Shown piece after piece: positions 1 through 6,562 of a stretch of 37,031 nucleotides of DNA (its first letter is position 1; each line of letters begins with the position of its first letter). Both the position numbers and the translations under genes were made by a program. Where the stretch lies: positions 1 through 37,031 of the forward strand of contig JAJQFD010000003.1 of NCBI GenBank assembly GCA_021201335.1, written 5' to 3'. The notes beneath the pieces are model-generated. The model made no database searches. It was not told where the DNA came from and was given only the letters and a program-made list of their open reading frames with translations. The stretch comes from Bacteroides sp. (GTDB taxonomy: Bacteria; Bacteroidota; Bacteroidia; Bacteroidales; Bacteroidaceae).

Positions 1-365
1 TTTAAAAAATCGGATAGGTTTTTATTGATACCTGTTATCTCAAAACTTTCGTGGTCGAACAAGATAATCCTATCATCATCTGTTTTATCTATACATAAAA
101 GATTTCCACCACCATCCGACCCAAAAACAATATAGGCTTTAGCTTCCTCTTCTTCCAGATCAAAATAGTCTTTCAAAGTACAGAGCTTCAACTGTTCTTT
201 TTCAGAATAAAAGGTGAGAAAGGGAGCGGCACCATCCGGCAATCCATTTCTCAATGAATCTACTGTTGAATCTTTTAATCCAAATTCCTGTATGTATTCG
301 GGAGTATATTCTAACCATTTCTCAAAGCCATTCTCAACCTCCCATATTTGCTTATTAAATTCCAT
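1..365 (-). CDS. SMI1/KNR4 (SUKH)-like protein, C-terminus off the window
   Basis: An open frame starts at ATG 365 and runs off the left edge without a stop, giving 121 residues. It is acidic and reads like a SUKH-superfamily protein: a helical N-terminus, then residues about 80-110 with GSDGGGNLLCID, an acidic turn and an IILFDHE strand, which match the conserved G-D-G-G-N and I-x-F-D-H positions of SMI1/KNR4-type proteins. In bacteria these are often immunity proteins against contact-dependent or polymorphic toxins, but many are solitary and unassigned. No toxin gene is visible in the window; its partner, if any, would lie to the left. It follows the HxlR-YiiX-VanW cluster on the same strand after an 82-bp gap in which I see nothing. 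The family call rests on motif recognition by eye. Confidence 0.62.
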   Translation of the reverse strand, partial: MEFNKQIWEVENGFEKWLEYTPEYIQEFGLKDSTVDSLRNGLPDGAAPFLTFYSEKEQLKLCTLKDYFDLEEEEAKAYIVFGSDGGGNLLCIDKTDDDRIILFDHESFEITGINKNLSDFL

Positions 366-447
366 ATTGAATATTTATATTAGTTTGTAAATATACAAAT
401 CTTTTATAAATCTTATATTGGTAGAAGACGATATAAGTAAACCTGGA

Positions 448-818
448 TCAATCTTGTTCAATGTAGTTTTCCGGTTTATAAGTACCATAAAGATATCCTT
501 TCCGTCGGGTAGGTAGTCCGACTAGTTTGCAGAAAGAGAAGGTTTCTCCGGGTTTAATTAGGATACTATTAAGGTGACCAGCAGCTATTTTCAAGTTGGT
601 AATTTTGTTAATTTGCAACTGCATATCACTTTCACCTAATTTTTTAAGTAAACAGATTGATGTTTTTTCACTCTATAAGGAAGTTTCTCCCAGCTTTTTT
701 CAGTCGAGTACTTTTTACCATCAAAACACCAATCGGCATAACGTTTTATTCGTCTTACCCAGACTGCTAGAAAATATAAAATCGGATGTCTTTGACTTAG
801 TAACTTACGCTGCTTCAC
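448..818 (-). pseudogene. VanW-like protein, frameshifted and truncated
   Basis: Starting at ATG 818, a 60-residue frame has the typical VanW N-terminus (KLLSQRHPILYFLAVWVRR, then FDGKKY and LPYRVKKHQS) and stops at 636. The next frame continues the family sequence at once with KKLGESDMQLQINKITNLK, IKPGETFSFCKLVG and PTRRKGYLYG, then stops at 448. The break is a run of six A (plus-strand T) where seven would keep the frame. VanW proteins are normally about 270 residues; here the C-terminal half (the G-G-L-C-Q-L region) is absent, so besides the frameshift the gene is 3'-truncated. VanW is a family of unknown function named from vanB vancomycin-resistance clusters; most members are chromosomal and not linked to resistance. 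It lies 18 bp behind the YiiX-like gene. Confidence 0.8.
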
Positions 819-836
819 GTTTCCCCCAAAAAATAA

Positions 837-1520
837 TCAATTCCCCATTACAGTCTCCAGGAGTTCACTCTCAAAAATAGCTTTTGGTGAGATAACTATT
901 TCATCCAACGGTATATTTTTTCCGTATCGTTGGTTTAACTTCGACCGGACAATATCATTAGTGAGGTCAAAGTCACGTAATCTTTCAAGTTTCCCAATCT
1001 CAACCCCACTGGCCCGTTGGTAAATCTTCCAAATCAATTCAGAACAATACATCTTCTCATCGCTCCATTCAAAAGTCAGATCGTAGCTTTTCCCTTTGAA
1101 ACTTTCTCCTATCTGTTTCATTTTATGCAAAATCTGAGGGGTGAATATCTTATCCGCTTCTTTTAACCTCTTTATTATATAGTGTCTATCCTTCCCCCGG
1201 GCTATCCATTTTTCCAAAGGAACACTTTTCACGGGCTGCACTGCTTCAAAAACATAATATTTATCGTTTGATTTATATATAATTCCACAATGGGAATACT
1301 TTGACTTTGTTGCAAGTTGTATAGCTTTACTTTGAGCAGAAAGAGAGGTCTGAAAGATGATATCTCCATCCTTAATTACTTTATGGCCTGTAATACCCAC
1401 AGATTCTTTTGTCGATTTGTTGCCCTCAAGAGACCTGGCTCTGCCTTCTTGCTTTATATTCATTTTGCAGGATGATATAAACAAGATAGAAAGCAATAAC
1501 AATAGATGTTTTGTTTTCAT
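837..1520 (-). CDS. YiiX-like permuted NlpC/P60 cysteine hydrolase, lipoprotein
   Basis: This 227-residue protein has a short hydrophobic signal ending in a lipobox (FISSC, Cys18), so it is probably a lipoprotein facing the periplasm or cell surface. The rest matches the YiiX/YebB-type permuted papain fold. GDIIFQTS opens the domain, His77 lies in KYSHCGII, Glu92 in VFEAV, and the probable nucleophile Cys159 in MYCSELIWK. In the permuted NlpC/P60 order the His motif comes before the Cys motif, as here. Such enzymes are thought to act on amide or ester bonds in peptidoglycan or lipids; the substrate is unknown for this subgroup. It is 9 bp downstream of the HxlR regulator and 18 bp upstream of the VanW remnant, so the three were probably one transcription unit. 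The full catalytic set suggests it is functional. Confidence 0.82.
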   Translation of the reverse strand: MKTKHLLLLLSILFISSCKMNIKQEGRARSLEGNKSTKESVGITGHKVIKDGDIIFQTSLSAQSKAIQLATKSKYSHCGIIYKSNDKYYVFEAVQPVKSVPLEKWIARGKDRHYIIKRLKEADKIFTPQILHKMKQIGESFKGKSYDLTFEWSDEKMYCSELIWKIYQRASGVEIGKLERLRDFDLTNDIVRSKLNQRYGKNIPLDEIVISPKAIFESELLETVMGN

Positions 1521-1529
1521 CTTACAAAA

Positions 1530-1913
1530 TTATAAAAGTGTCTTTCTCGCCCAATCAGCTATTTCTTTTATGAAAGGAATCATCTCCTCTCCTATTTGTG
1601 TCAATTCGTATTCTACCCGGGGTGGAACTTCCGGATAAATAGTTCTTTTTACAAACTGTTCTTCCTCAAGTATTTTTAAAGTAGACGAAAGAACCTTTAG
1701 GGAAATATCTTCTATACAGCCTGATAATTCATTAAACCTCATCACTCCATTTTCATGAAGGGTTAATAAAATCAGGACAGACCATTTATCTCCAAAGCGA
1801 TCCATGACAATCCGCAAAGGACATTTCCCAGAACATAATTTTTTATGAGAAAAAATTCTACTCACAATCCATTGATTTACATCATTAGTAACCTCCAGGT
1901 AATATTTAGACAC
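1530..1913 (-). CDS. HxlR-family winged-helix transcriptional regulator
   Basis: The 127-residue protein has the HxlR signature: a Cys-containing N-terminal segment (CSGKCPLRIVMDRFGDKWSVLIL), a MRFNELSGCIEDISLKVLSSTLKILEEE recognition region (described here by its ends, about residues 55-85) and a wing with PPRVEYELTQIGEEM. HxlR proteins are small dimeric regulators, often sensing electrophiles or oxidants through the N-terminal Cys and often repressing a divergent gene. It is transcribed away from the GNAT gene at 1999, and the 85-bp gap holds an inverted repeat inside the GNAT promoter, a likely operator. A TACTTTTG -7-like box for this gene is at 1963-1970 (minus strand), with no clear -33. 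Downstream lie the YiiX-like lipoprotein and VanW remnant, 9 bp away, so it probably also controls its own operon. Confidence 0.9.
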   Translation of the reverse strand: MSKYYLEVTNDVNQWIVSRIFSHKKLCSGKCPLRIVMDRFGDKWSVLILLTLHENGVMRFNELSGCIEDISLKVLSSTLKILEEEQFVKRTIYPEVPPRVEYELTQIGEEMIPFIKEIADWARKTLL

Positions 1914-1921
1914 GAAGGTAA

Positions 1922-1940
1922 CTTATTGTTTTACAATAAG
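1922..1940. promoter_or_regulatory. Inverted repeat, probable HxlR operator
   Basis: CTTATTG, five bases, CAATAAG: perfect 7-bp arms. The repeat overlaps the -33 element (1926-1928) and most of the spacer of the GNAT promoter, and lies between the divergent HxlR and GNAT genes. HxlR proteins bind short palindromes of this size as dimers. Binding here would block RNA polymerase at the GNAT promoter. That this protein binds it is inference. Confidence 0.5.
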
Positions 1941-1956
1941 ATTCATTTTAACTTTG
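1926..1956 (+). promoter_or_regulatory. Promoter of the GNAT gene
   Basis: A TTG at 1926-1928, a 20-bp spacer and TAACTTTG at 1949-1956 fit the Bacteroidetes -33/-7 consensus. The predicted start of transcription is near 1961, leaving a leader of about 38 nt before ATG 1999. Confidence 0.6.
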
Positions 1957-1998
1957 CTCCTACAAAAGTAATATTTTTATCTTCTAAAACGAATAAGT

Positions 1999-2403
1999 AT
2001 GAATATTGTATTTAAAGAAACAAAAGATTTCTCCGAACAGGAACTGAAAGATTTATTCCTCTCTGTAGAATGGTCATCCGGAAATTATCCCGAAAAGCTG
2101 GTTGTAGCGATGAAGAATTCCTCTTCCGTCTTTACAGCTTGGGATGGTGATAAGTTAATTGGTTTGCTGAACGTACTGGATGACGGTATAATGACAGCAT
2201 ATATTCATTATCTGTTAATCAACCCTGCATATCAGCGACAGGGAATAGGAAAAGGGCTTATCCAAAGAATGAAAGAGAAGTATAACGATTATCTGCGAAT
2301 TGTTTTGGTAGCTTATGACAAAGAAATACGATTCTATAAAAGCTGCGGATTTGAAACAGGAGAAGATAAAACGCCCATGTTTATCACTTCTTTGTGGACC
2401 TGA
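1999..2403 (+). CDS. GNAT-family N-acetyltransferase
   Basis: The 134-residue protein is a single GNAT domain. HYLLINPAYQRQGIGKGLIQRM (about residues 74-95) carries the acetyl-CoA pyrophosphate loop Q/R-x-x-G-x-G/A, preceded by the beta4 strand with IMTAYIHYLL and followed by IVLVAYDKEIRFYKSCGFE, where the Tyr in FYKSCGF is the usual general-acid position. The protein transfers an acetyl group from acetyl-CoA to an amine; the substrate cannot be read from the sequence. It is monocistronic, with its own promoter and a terminator hairpin just after the stop, and is divergent from an HxlR regulator that probably represses it. Confidence 0.9.
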   Translation: MNIVFKETKDFSEQELKDLFLSVEWSSGNYPEKLVVAMKNSSSVFTAWDGDKLIGLLNVLDDGIMTAYIHYLLINPAYQRQGIGKGLIQRMKEKYNDYLRIVLVAYDKEIRFYKSCGFETGEDKTPMFITSLWT

Positions 2404-2410
2404 TTGTAAC

Positions 2411-2460
2411 TCATTCAGAGCAGAGCTATGATCTTTTCCCGCTTTGCTCTGAATGATTTT
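2411..2460. terminator. Bidirectional terminator hairpin between convergent genes
   Basis: TCATTCAGAGCA-G-AGC (2411-2426) pairs with GCT-T-TGCTCTGAATGA (2441-2456): a 16-bp stem with one G/T position and a 14-nt loop. T residues follow on the plus strand (2457-2460). It lies between the stops of the GNAT gene (2403) and the hydrolase (2470), so it can serve both. Confidence 0.8.
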
Positions 2461-2469
2461 ATCTATATT

Positions 2470-3453
2470 TTATTTCAGATATTTCTTAAGCATAGCTGCA
2501 CAAAGAGTTACTAATGTTTTGGTTTCAGGCAAATTAGCATAACCATTCAGCATGCCCCAATCATGAATAACTCCGTTAAAACGGAGAGTACAAACATCTA
2601 CGCCAGCCTCATCCAGTTTCCTTCCCATTTCTTCTGCCTGGTCACGCAGAATATCATTCTCGGCTACTGTAATAAGTGTCGGGGGTAATCCTTTCAATTG
2701 ATCAATGGATGCTTGTAGAGGGGAGAGATAGATTTCTTTCCTTTTTTCCGAATCAGTGGTATACTGATCAAACATCCATTTCATCATTGAAGTAGTCAGG
2801 AAACGTTCTTCTCCATAAAGCTTATAAGAATCCCAATCAAAAGTAGCATCTGTAACCGGCCATAATAATAGCTGGCACTTAATCTCTGGACCTCCTTTTT
2901 CTTTAGCTTTTAGGCTCGTTACCAAAGACATATTTCCACCAACACTATTACCAGCTATAGCCATACATTTGCCATCTACGTTTATTTCATCTCCATGTTC
3001 GGCAACCCATGTAGTGGCAGTATATATTTCTTCAATAGGCTTAGGATATTGCGCCTCAGGGGAAGGAGTATAATTCACAAATACAGAGGCACAACCGGAT
3101 TCTACCACCAAATCACGCACCAAGCGTTTATGAGTGGGGTAATCTCCCAGCACCCATCCACCTCCATGAATAAAGATGAAAACAGGCAGTTTATCATTAA
3201 CCCCTTGCGGACGAACTATATTCAGAACAATATCGTGTCCGTCAACTGAGATTTTCTTTTCAGCTTCTTCAATGCCTGAAAGATCTACTTTAACGGACGA
3301 TTGCGCTCCTTCCAATACTTTCCGGGCTTCCGCGGGAGGCAAGCTCTCCACCGGAGTATCGCTAGCATTTAATTCTTTCAGAAATTCCTTTGTTTTCTTA
3401 CTTAAATGGGGATCATCCTGATAATGAGGAGCCTTTTTAAGATTTGTATCCAT
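2470..3453 (-). CDS. Alpha/beta hydrolase, hormone-sensitive-lipase type esterase
   Basis: From ATG 3453 the protein has 327 residues. An in-frame ATG 99 bases upstream would add an unlikely, low-complexity N-terminus, so I prefer 3453, where the conserved sequence begins soon after. The HSL family signs are clear: HGGGW (His96 onward) forms the oxyanion hole, GNSVGG carries the nucleophile Ser170, Asp267 lies in AENDILRDQ and His297 in VIHDWGM. The enzyme should hydrolyse short-chain carboxyl esters; the natural substrate is unknown. There is no signal peptide, so it is probably cytoplasmic. It stands alone on the minus strand and shares a terminator hairpin with the convergent GNAT gene. 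tRNA-Thr lies divergently upstream. Confidence 0.9.
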   Translation of the reverse strand: MDTNLKKAPHYQDDPHLSKKTKEFLKELNASDTPVESLPPAEARKVLEGAQSSVKVDLSGIEEAEKKISVDGHDIVLNIVRPQGVNDKLPVFIFIHGGGWVLGDYPTHKRLVRDLVVESGCASVFVNYTPSPEAQYPKPIEEIYTATTWVAEHGDEINVDGKCMAIAGNSVGGNMSLVTSLKAKEKGGPEIKCQLLLWPVTDATFDWDSYKLYGEERFLTTSMMKWMFDQYTTDSEKRKEIYLSPLQASIDQLKGLPPTLITVAENDILRDQAEEMGRKLDEAGVDVCTLRFNGVIHDWGMLNGYANLPETKTLVTLCAAMLKKYLK

Positions 3454-3592
3454 AACAATTATTTTTAAAATTAATGAGTTTTGTAATACTAACCATCCGC
3501 GGAAACAATTGTTTAATGAATTATATTTTATAAATATTCTTCGGCTTTTCATCCGTATTTAAAATAAATACATAATTTTGCAGCGGAAAATT

Positions 3593-3665
<73 letters not shown>

Positions 3666-3725
3666 CGTTAGCATAGCAGAATATCATTACCTTCTAATAG
3701 AAAAACAGTGCATAAATTGAAGCTC

Positions 3726-4565
3726 TCAAAACCCTTTACGTATTAACTTATCAACTATTTTGAGGTATTCAATAGGGATATCAATTCCCGAAATCTTCGT
3801 TCTCTTAATATCCACAATTTCCGAATGAGAGATGCCATTTGATCTCAGTCCTCTAATTAATGTACAGTCTTCTCCCCATACAGAAGACTTTAAGCTTACT
3901 ATTCCATCATTGGCACCCGAAACTTTTCGGATAATGTGATAAGTGAAAATGTGCGACAAATCATCAAAACCATTCTTCAATAAAGATTGATAACTGGAAT
4001 AATAAACAGAATCCGCATTCGGATTTGCCAGATTGAATTTAATCATGTTCTTTGTCGTTAAATCTTCTAGCAGTTTATGAGGTTCCGGAGATTTGTCACC
4101 ATATAACCGGGCCAAAGAAAAAGCAACTTTCCGGGCAAGATTATTATGCATGTATTTCTTGTCGAAAATAAAATCTACCACTTCAGATCCTAAATGAGGA
4201 GTTGAAATCGTTGTCAGGCTTGCTACTTTGGGAGCATATCCGAGTGTACTGATCAAAAAACGAGCATCAATTCCACCTTTAGAGTGCGCAATGAGATTGA
4301 CTTTTTCTGTTTCACATTTATCTAAGACGGCATCAACTGATTTTTTCAAGGATAAAGCATTCGTTTCTATGCCACTCCAGGAATCTGTATTACCTAAAAA
4401 GACATGTAGACCGGCATTTCTTAACGTTTCAGGAATACGTCCCCAAAACAGATTAGTGTCTTTTGCACCGATTCCGTGAACCAGAATTACAGGATATTTT
4501 AAAGTCGTTTTTTCCAAAGGGTTAACAATTAGAACTTTCAAAGGCTTTATAGACAATCTTGACAA
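3726..4565 (-). CDS. Lipase/esterase of the alpha/beta hydrolase fold, doubtful start
   Basis: The 279-residue frame matches the triacylglycerol-lipase-like group: YPVILVHGIG (residues 24-33) is the oxyanion-hole strand, AHSKGG carries nucleophile Ser95, followed by ISTPHLGSEV typical of these lipases. Candidate acid and base are the Asp in GANDGIVS and the His in NGISHSEIV. There is no ATG in frame near the start: the first plausible codon is TTG 4565, and the frame stays open to a stop at 4631-4629, across the tmRNA terminator. Only 22 bp separate that terminator from the TTG, leaving no room for a normal promoter. The gene is therefore either translated from TTG and transcribed by read-through, or it is a 5'-truncated remnant. 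The rest of the frame is intact. Confidence 0.75.
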   Translation of the reverse strand: MSRLSIKPLKVLIVNPLEKTTLKYPVILVHGIGAKDTNLFWGRIPETLRNAGLHVFLGNTDSWSGIETNALSLKKSVDAVLDKCETEKVNLIAHSKGGIDARFLISTLGYAPKVASLTTISTPHLGSEVVDFIFDKKYMHNNLARKVAFSLARLYGDKSPEPHKLLEDLTTKNMIKFNLANPNADSVYYSSYQSLLKNGFDDLSHIFTYHIIRKVSGANDGIVSLKSSVWGEDCTLIRGLRSNGISHSEIVDIKRTKISGIDIPIEYLKIVDKLIRKGF

Positions 4566-4587
4566 CAGTGTTTGATAGAGCGGATAG

Positions 4588-4630
4588 AAAAAAGACTTGA
4601 AATACCAATGGAACTGATATTCAAGTCTTT
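4588..4630 (-). terminator. Intrinsic terminator of the tmRNA gene
   Basis: On the minus strand AAAGACTTGAA (4630-4620) pairs with TTCAAGTCTTT (4601-4591), an 11-bp perfect stem ending in a run of six T. It starts 34 nt past the tmRNA 3' end. Confidence 0.85.
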
Positions 4631-4663
4631 ACATTCTATTGGGATCTTTAAGAATCCATTCTG

Positions 4664-5057
4664 TGGAGCTGGAGGGAATCGAACCCTCGTCCAAACGAGG
4701 AAACCATAAGCTTTCTACATGCTTATCTTTGCCTAAATTTTCGTGTATAAGCAGAACCAAAGCCATCAACTTATACCTTATCCTCTAAGTTTTCATTTAC
4801 GATACGAGGCAATCGCAAACTATCCCCGATTTTACTGCACCACTGAGCCGGAATGCTTCGGAGCAACAGCTTCCGAGTGATATCTCGTCCCAGCACCTAG
4901 TGCCGGGATAAAGCTAATCTACTATGATTCGATTAAGCAGCAAGAGCATAATTATTATTGCCAGATAAAATTTTAGTAACTGAGATTTAAGTGCAAATCA
5001 CTGACGCACTGCATGCTTACTTACTATTTCTACCCGCTGTCAAATCCAGTCAACCCC
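4664..5057 (-). ncRNA. ssrA: Transfer-messenger RNA (tmRNA)
   Basis: The 394-nt gene rescues stalled ribosomes with SmpB. The 5' end GGGGTTGACTGGATTTGACA (from 5057) pairs through GGGGTTG with CAGCTCC at the 3' end (4671-4665). The T arm reads GAGGGTTCGATTCCCTC. CCA is not encoded. The tag frame is on the minus strand at 4962-4933: resume codon GGC, then AAT AAT AAT TAT GCT CTT GCT GCT TAA, giving the tag GNNNYALAA. A promoter lies at 5139-5169 and an intrinsic terminator at 4588-4630. A 3' end of ssrA is a common integration site for mobile elements, but I see no second copy of the 3' end in the window. Confidence 0.97.
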
Positions 5058-5138
5058 AGAATTTTTAATTAGCTAGAAACCAAAACATTACCTGATGGTG
5101 GATAACGGTTCTCTATATCCCATCAATAATATTCTGTG

Positions 5139-5169
5139 CAAAGATAATGATTCTTTTCCTCTTTTGCAA
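5139..5169 (-). promoter_or_regulatory. Promoter of ssrA
   Basis: On the minus strand: TTG (5169-5167), a 20-bp spacer and TATCTTTG (5146-5139). Transcription should start near 5134, about 77 nt before the mature tmRNA 5' end. Confidence 0.7.
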
Positions 5170-5337
5170 TTCGCAGTTTAAACTTCACGTTTTTTTATTT
5201 TTCCCTGCTTATAGGCCTTATTTTTAAGATTCGCAGATTATATATACTTTTGCAATAGAATCAAGCAAAACCATTAATATAGTTGCCAAAACCAAGAACA
5301 TATAGCGTCTGAGCAATAAAGGAACGAGATACTGACG

Positions 5338-6273
5338 ATGAAAGATTACAAATACATTCTTTTCCACTTACCCATGTTACAGGAAATATTTAAGAAGCCT
5401 GTAAATGGCTTCAGTGATATTTTCGATGTGGGAATTTACAATGTGGCTACCCGGCAGAAGGTAAATTGCAACAATGTATTTATACAAACCCTATACTGTT
5501 ATTACCGGGGAGGGCTTACACCCAGTTTGCAGCAATGGTTTGACGGCATGGCTCAGCAGGGCTTTTTTTGCTTTCCGGATAAACGCACGGTTTTCAATGA
5601 GAGTGAATTTGTACCCCCATCACGTGATAAAAATTTCCTGATGACTTCCTGTGAATATGATCCTAAGCTATGGCAAGAAGTGCTGGAATTCTATAAACTC
5701 AGACAGGTAAAGACGGTATTGAGGATGAAATTTAAAATTGACGATATTAAAAATACTTATCACAAGTATGATCAGGCGTACAATGGATTCAAGAATGAGC
5801 CACTGATTATGATCAAGACTGATATGATGTTCGATTTCTATAAATACCCGAAAACGGATTATGAGAAGGCACTCTTTGCGATGTATGCCGGAATACGTTC
5901 CATCATTGGTAACAAAGATTTCGCAGCCACCACGGGAAGCATGATTCAGTGTCGAATGTTCGGAGCCAAAAACGCTACTGCACTGGCACCCATCTTAAAA
6001 GATAAAAAAGTGAAAGCCGCACATACAAAATACACGACTGCTTATCACTATAAAAAAATGTTGAAAGAACTGGTAGCGCTGGGATTTCTGAAATCGGAAA
6101 TTGGCTTTAACAGACGCACGTATGTATCTTGCCGGCTTACCATGAAAGAGCTGGAAGATGCCATTATCACCGATATTGAGAATAAGAGTTTAAAATCGAA
6201 GGTTAAACAGGTGGAACAGAGCAGATTAGATTCCATAAAATCACTAAAACGACGCCTTAATAATATCAACTAG
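5338..6273 (+). CDS. Unrecognised 311-residue protein with a probable C-terminal winged helix
   Basis: I do not recognise this protein. It starts at ATG 5338 and has no signal peptide or membrane segment, so it is probably cytoplasmic. The N-terminal 120 residues are aromatic-rich (WFDGMAQQGFFCFPDKRTVF). Residues about 235-270 read like a winged helix: KKMLKELVALGFLKSEIGF, then NRRTYVSCRLT as a possible wing. The last 40 residues are charged and helical, possibly a coiled coil. It resembles in style the replication-initiator-like or DNA-binding proteins found singly in Bacteroidales genomes, but this is only an impression. It is transcribed divergently from ssrA; a TACTTTTG -7-like box is at 5245-5252 with no good -33. 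Downstream lie 12-bp and 22-bp repeats. Confidence 0.8.
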   Translation: MKDYKYILFHLPMLQEIFKKPVNGFSDIFDVGIYNVATRQKVNCNNVFIQTLYCYYRGGLTPSLQQWFDGMAQQGFFCFPDKRTVFNESEFVPPSRDKNFLMTSCEYDPKLWQEVLEFYKLRQVKTVLRMKFKIDDIKNTYHKYDQAYNGFKNEPLIMIKTDMMFDFYKYPKTDYEKALFAMYAGIRSIIGNKDFAATTGSMIQCRMFGAKNATALAPILKDKKVKAAHTKYTTAYHYKKMLKELVALGFLKSEIGFNRRTYVSCRLTMKELEDAIITDIENKSLKSKVKQVEQSRLDSIKSLKRRLNNIN

Positions 6274-6277
6274 ATAA

Positions 6278-6313
6278 TCGACCTTATCGTCAACCTTATC
6301 ATCGACCTCTTTA
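6278..6313. repeat. Three tandem 12-bp units
   Basis: Units TCGACCTTATCG, TCAACCTTATCA and TCGACCTCTTTA follow one another directly behind the stop codon at 6273. An AT-rich stretch built on ATAAATA follows. No function is evident. Confidence 0.75.
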
Positions 6314-6394
6314 ATAAATATATATAATAAATATCTAAAATAAATATACAGCATAAGATACATAGCCATAAAAGCTATGCTTCTGCCGTTGTTG

Positions 6395-6504
6395 TTATAA
6401 AGTTCTGTTTAGGTTTTACCGGGATTCTGTTTGCAACCAAGTGAAGTTCACCTCAACTCTTACCGGCATTTAAACCGGATGCTACCGGGATTTGTTTATT
6501 CTCC
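6395..6504. repeat. Degenerate 22-bp tandem array, WACCGGNAT family (five units)
   Basis: Units start at 6395, 6417, 6439, 6461 and 6483. Units 2, 4 and 5 begin TACCGGGATT, TACCGGCATT and TACCGGGATT, exactly 44 and 22 bp apart; unit 1 shares CTGTTT with unit 2 at the same phase; unit 3 is strongly diverged. There is no spacer between units. The array occupies much of the gap between the 311-residue gene and the lactonase. Confidence 0.75.
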
Positions 6505-6562
6505 AGAAATGAAGTGCCGTATTCGCTAAAATAACTATATTTACACTTTAATTTAGCCTAGA

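Noticed and set aside
596..880. Plus-strand frame of 94 codons
   Set aside because: It is antisense to the VanW remnant and the end of the YiiX-like gene, whose family sequence is clear on the other strand.
4664..4720. Attachment site of an integrated element at the ssrA 3' end
   Set aside because: No integrase and no second copy of the ssrA 3' end are visible in the window, so integration cannot be claimed.
6395..6504. CRISPR array
   Set aside because: Units are inexact, directly joined without spacers, and 22 bp long; no cas gene is present.
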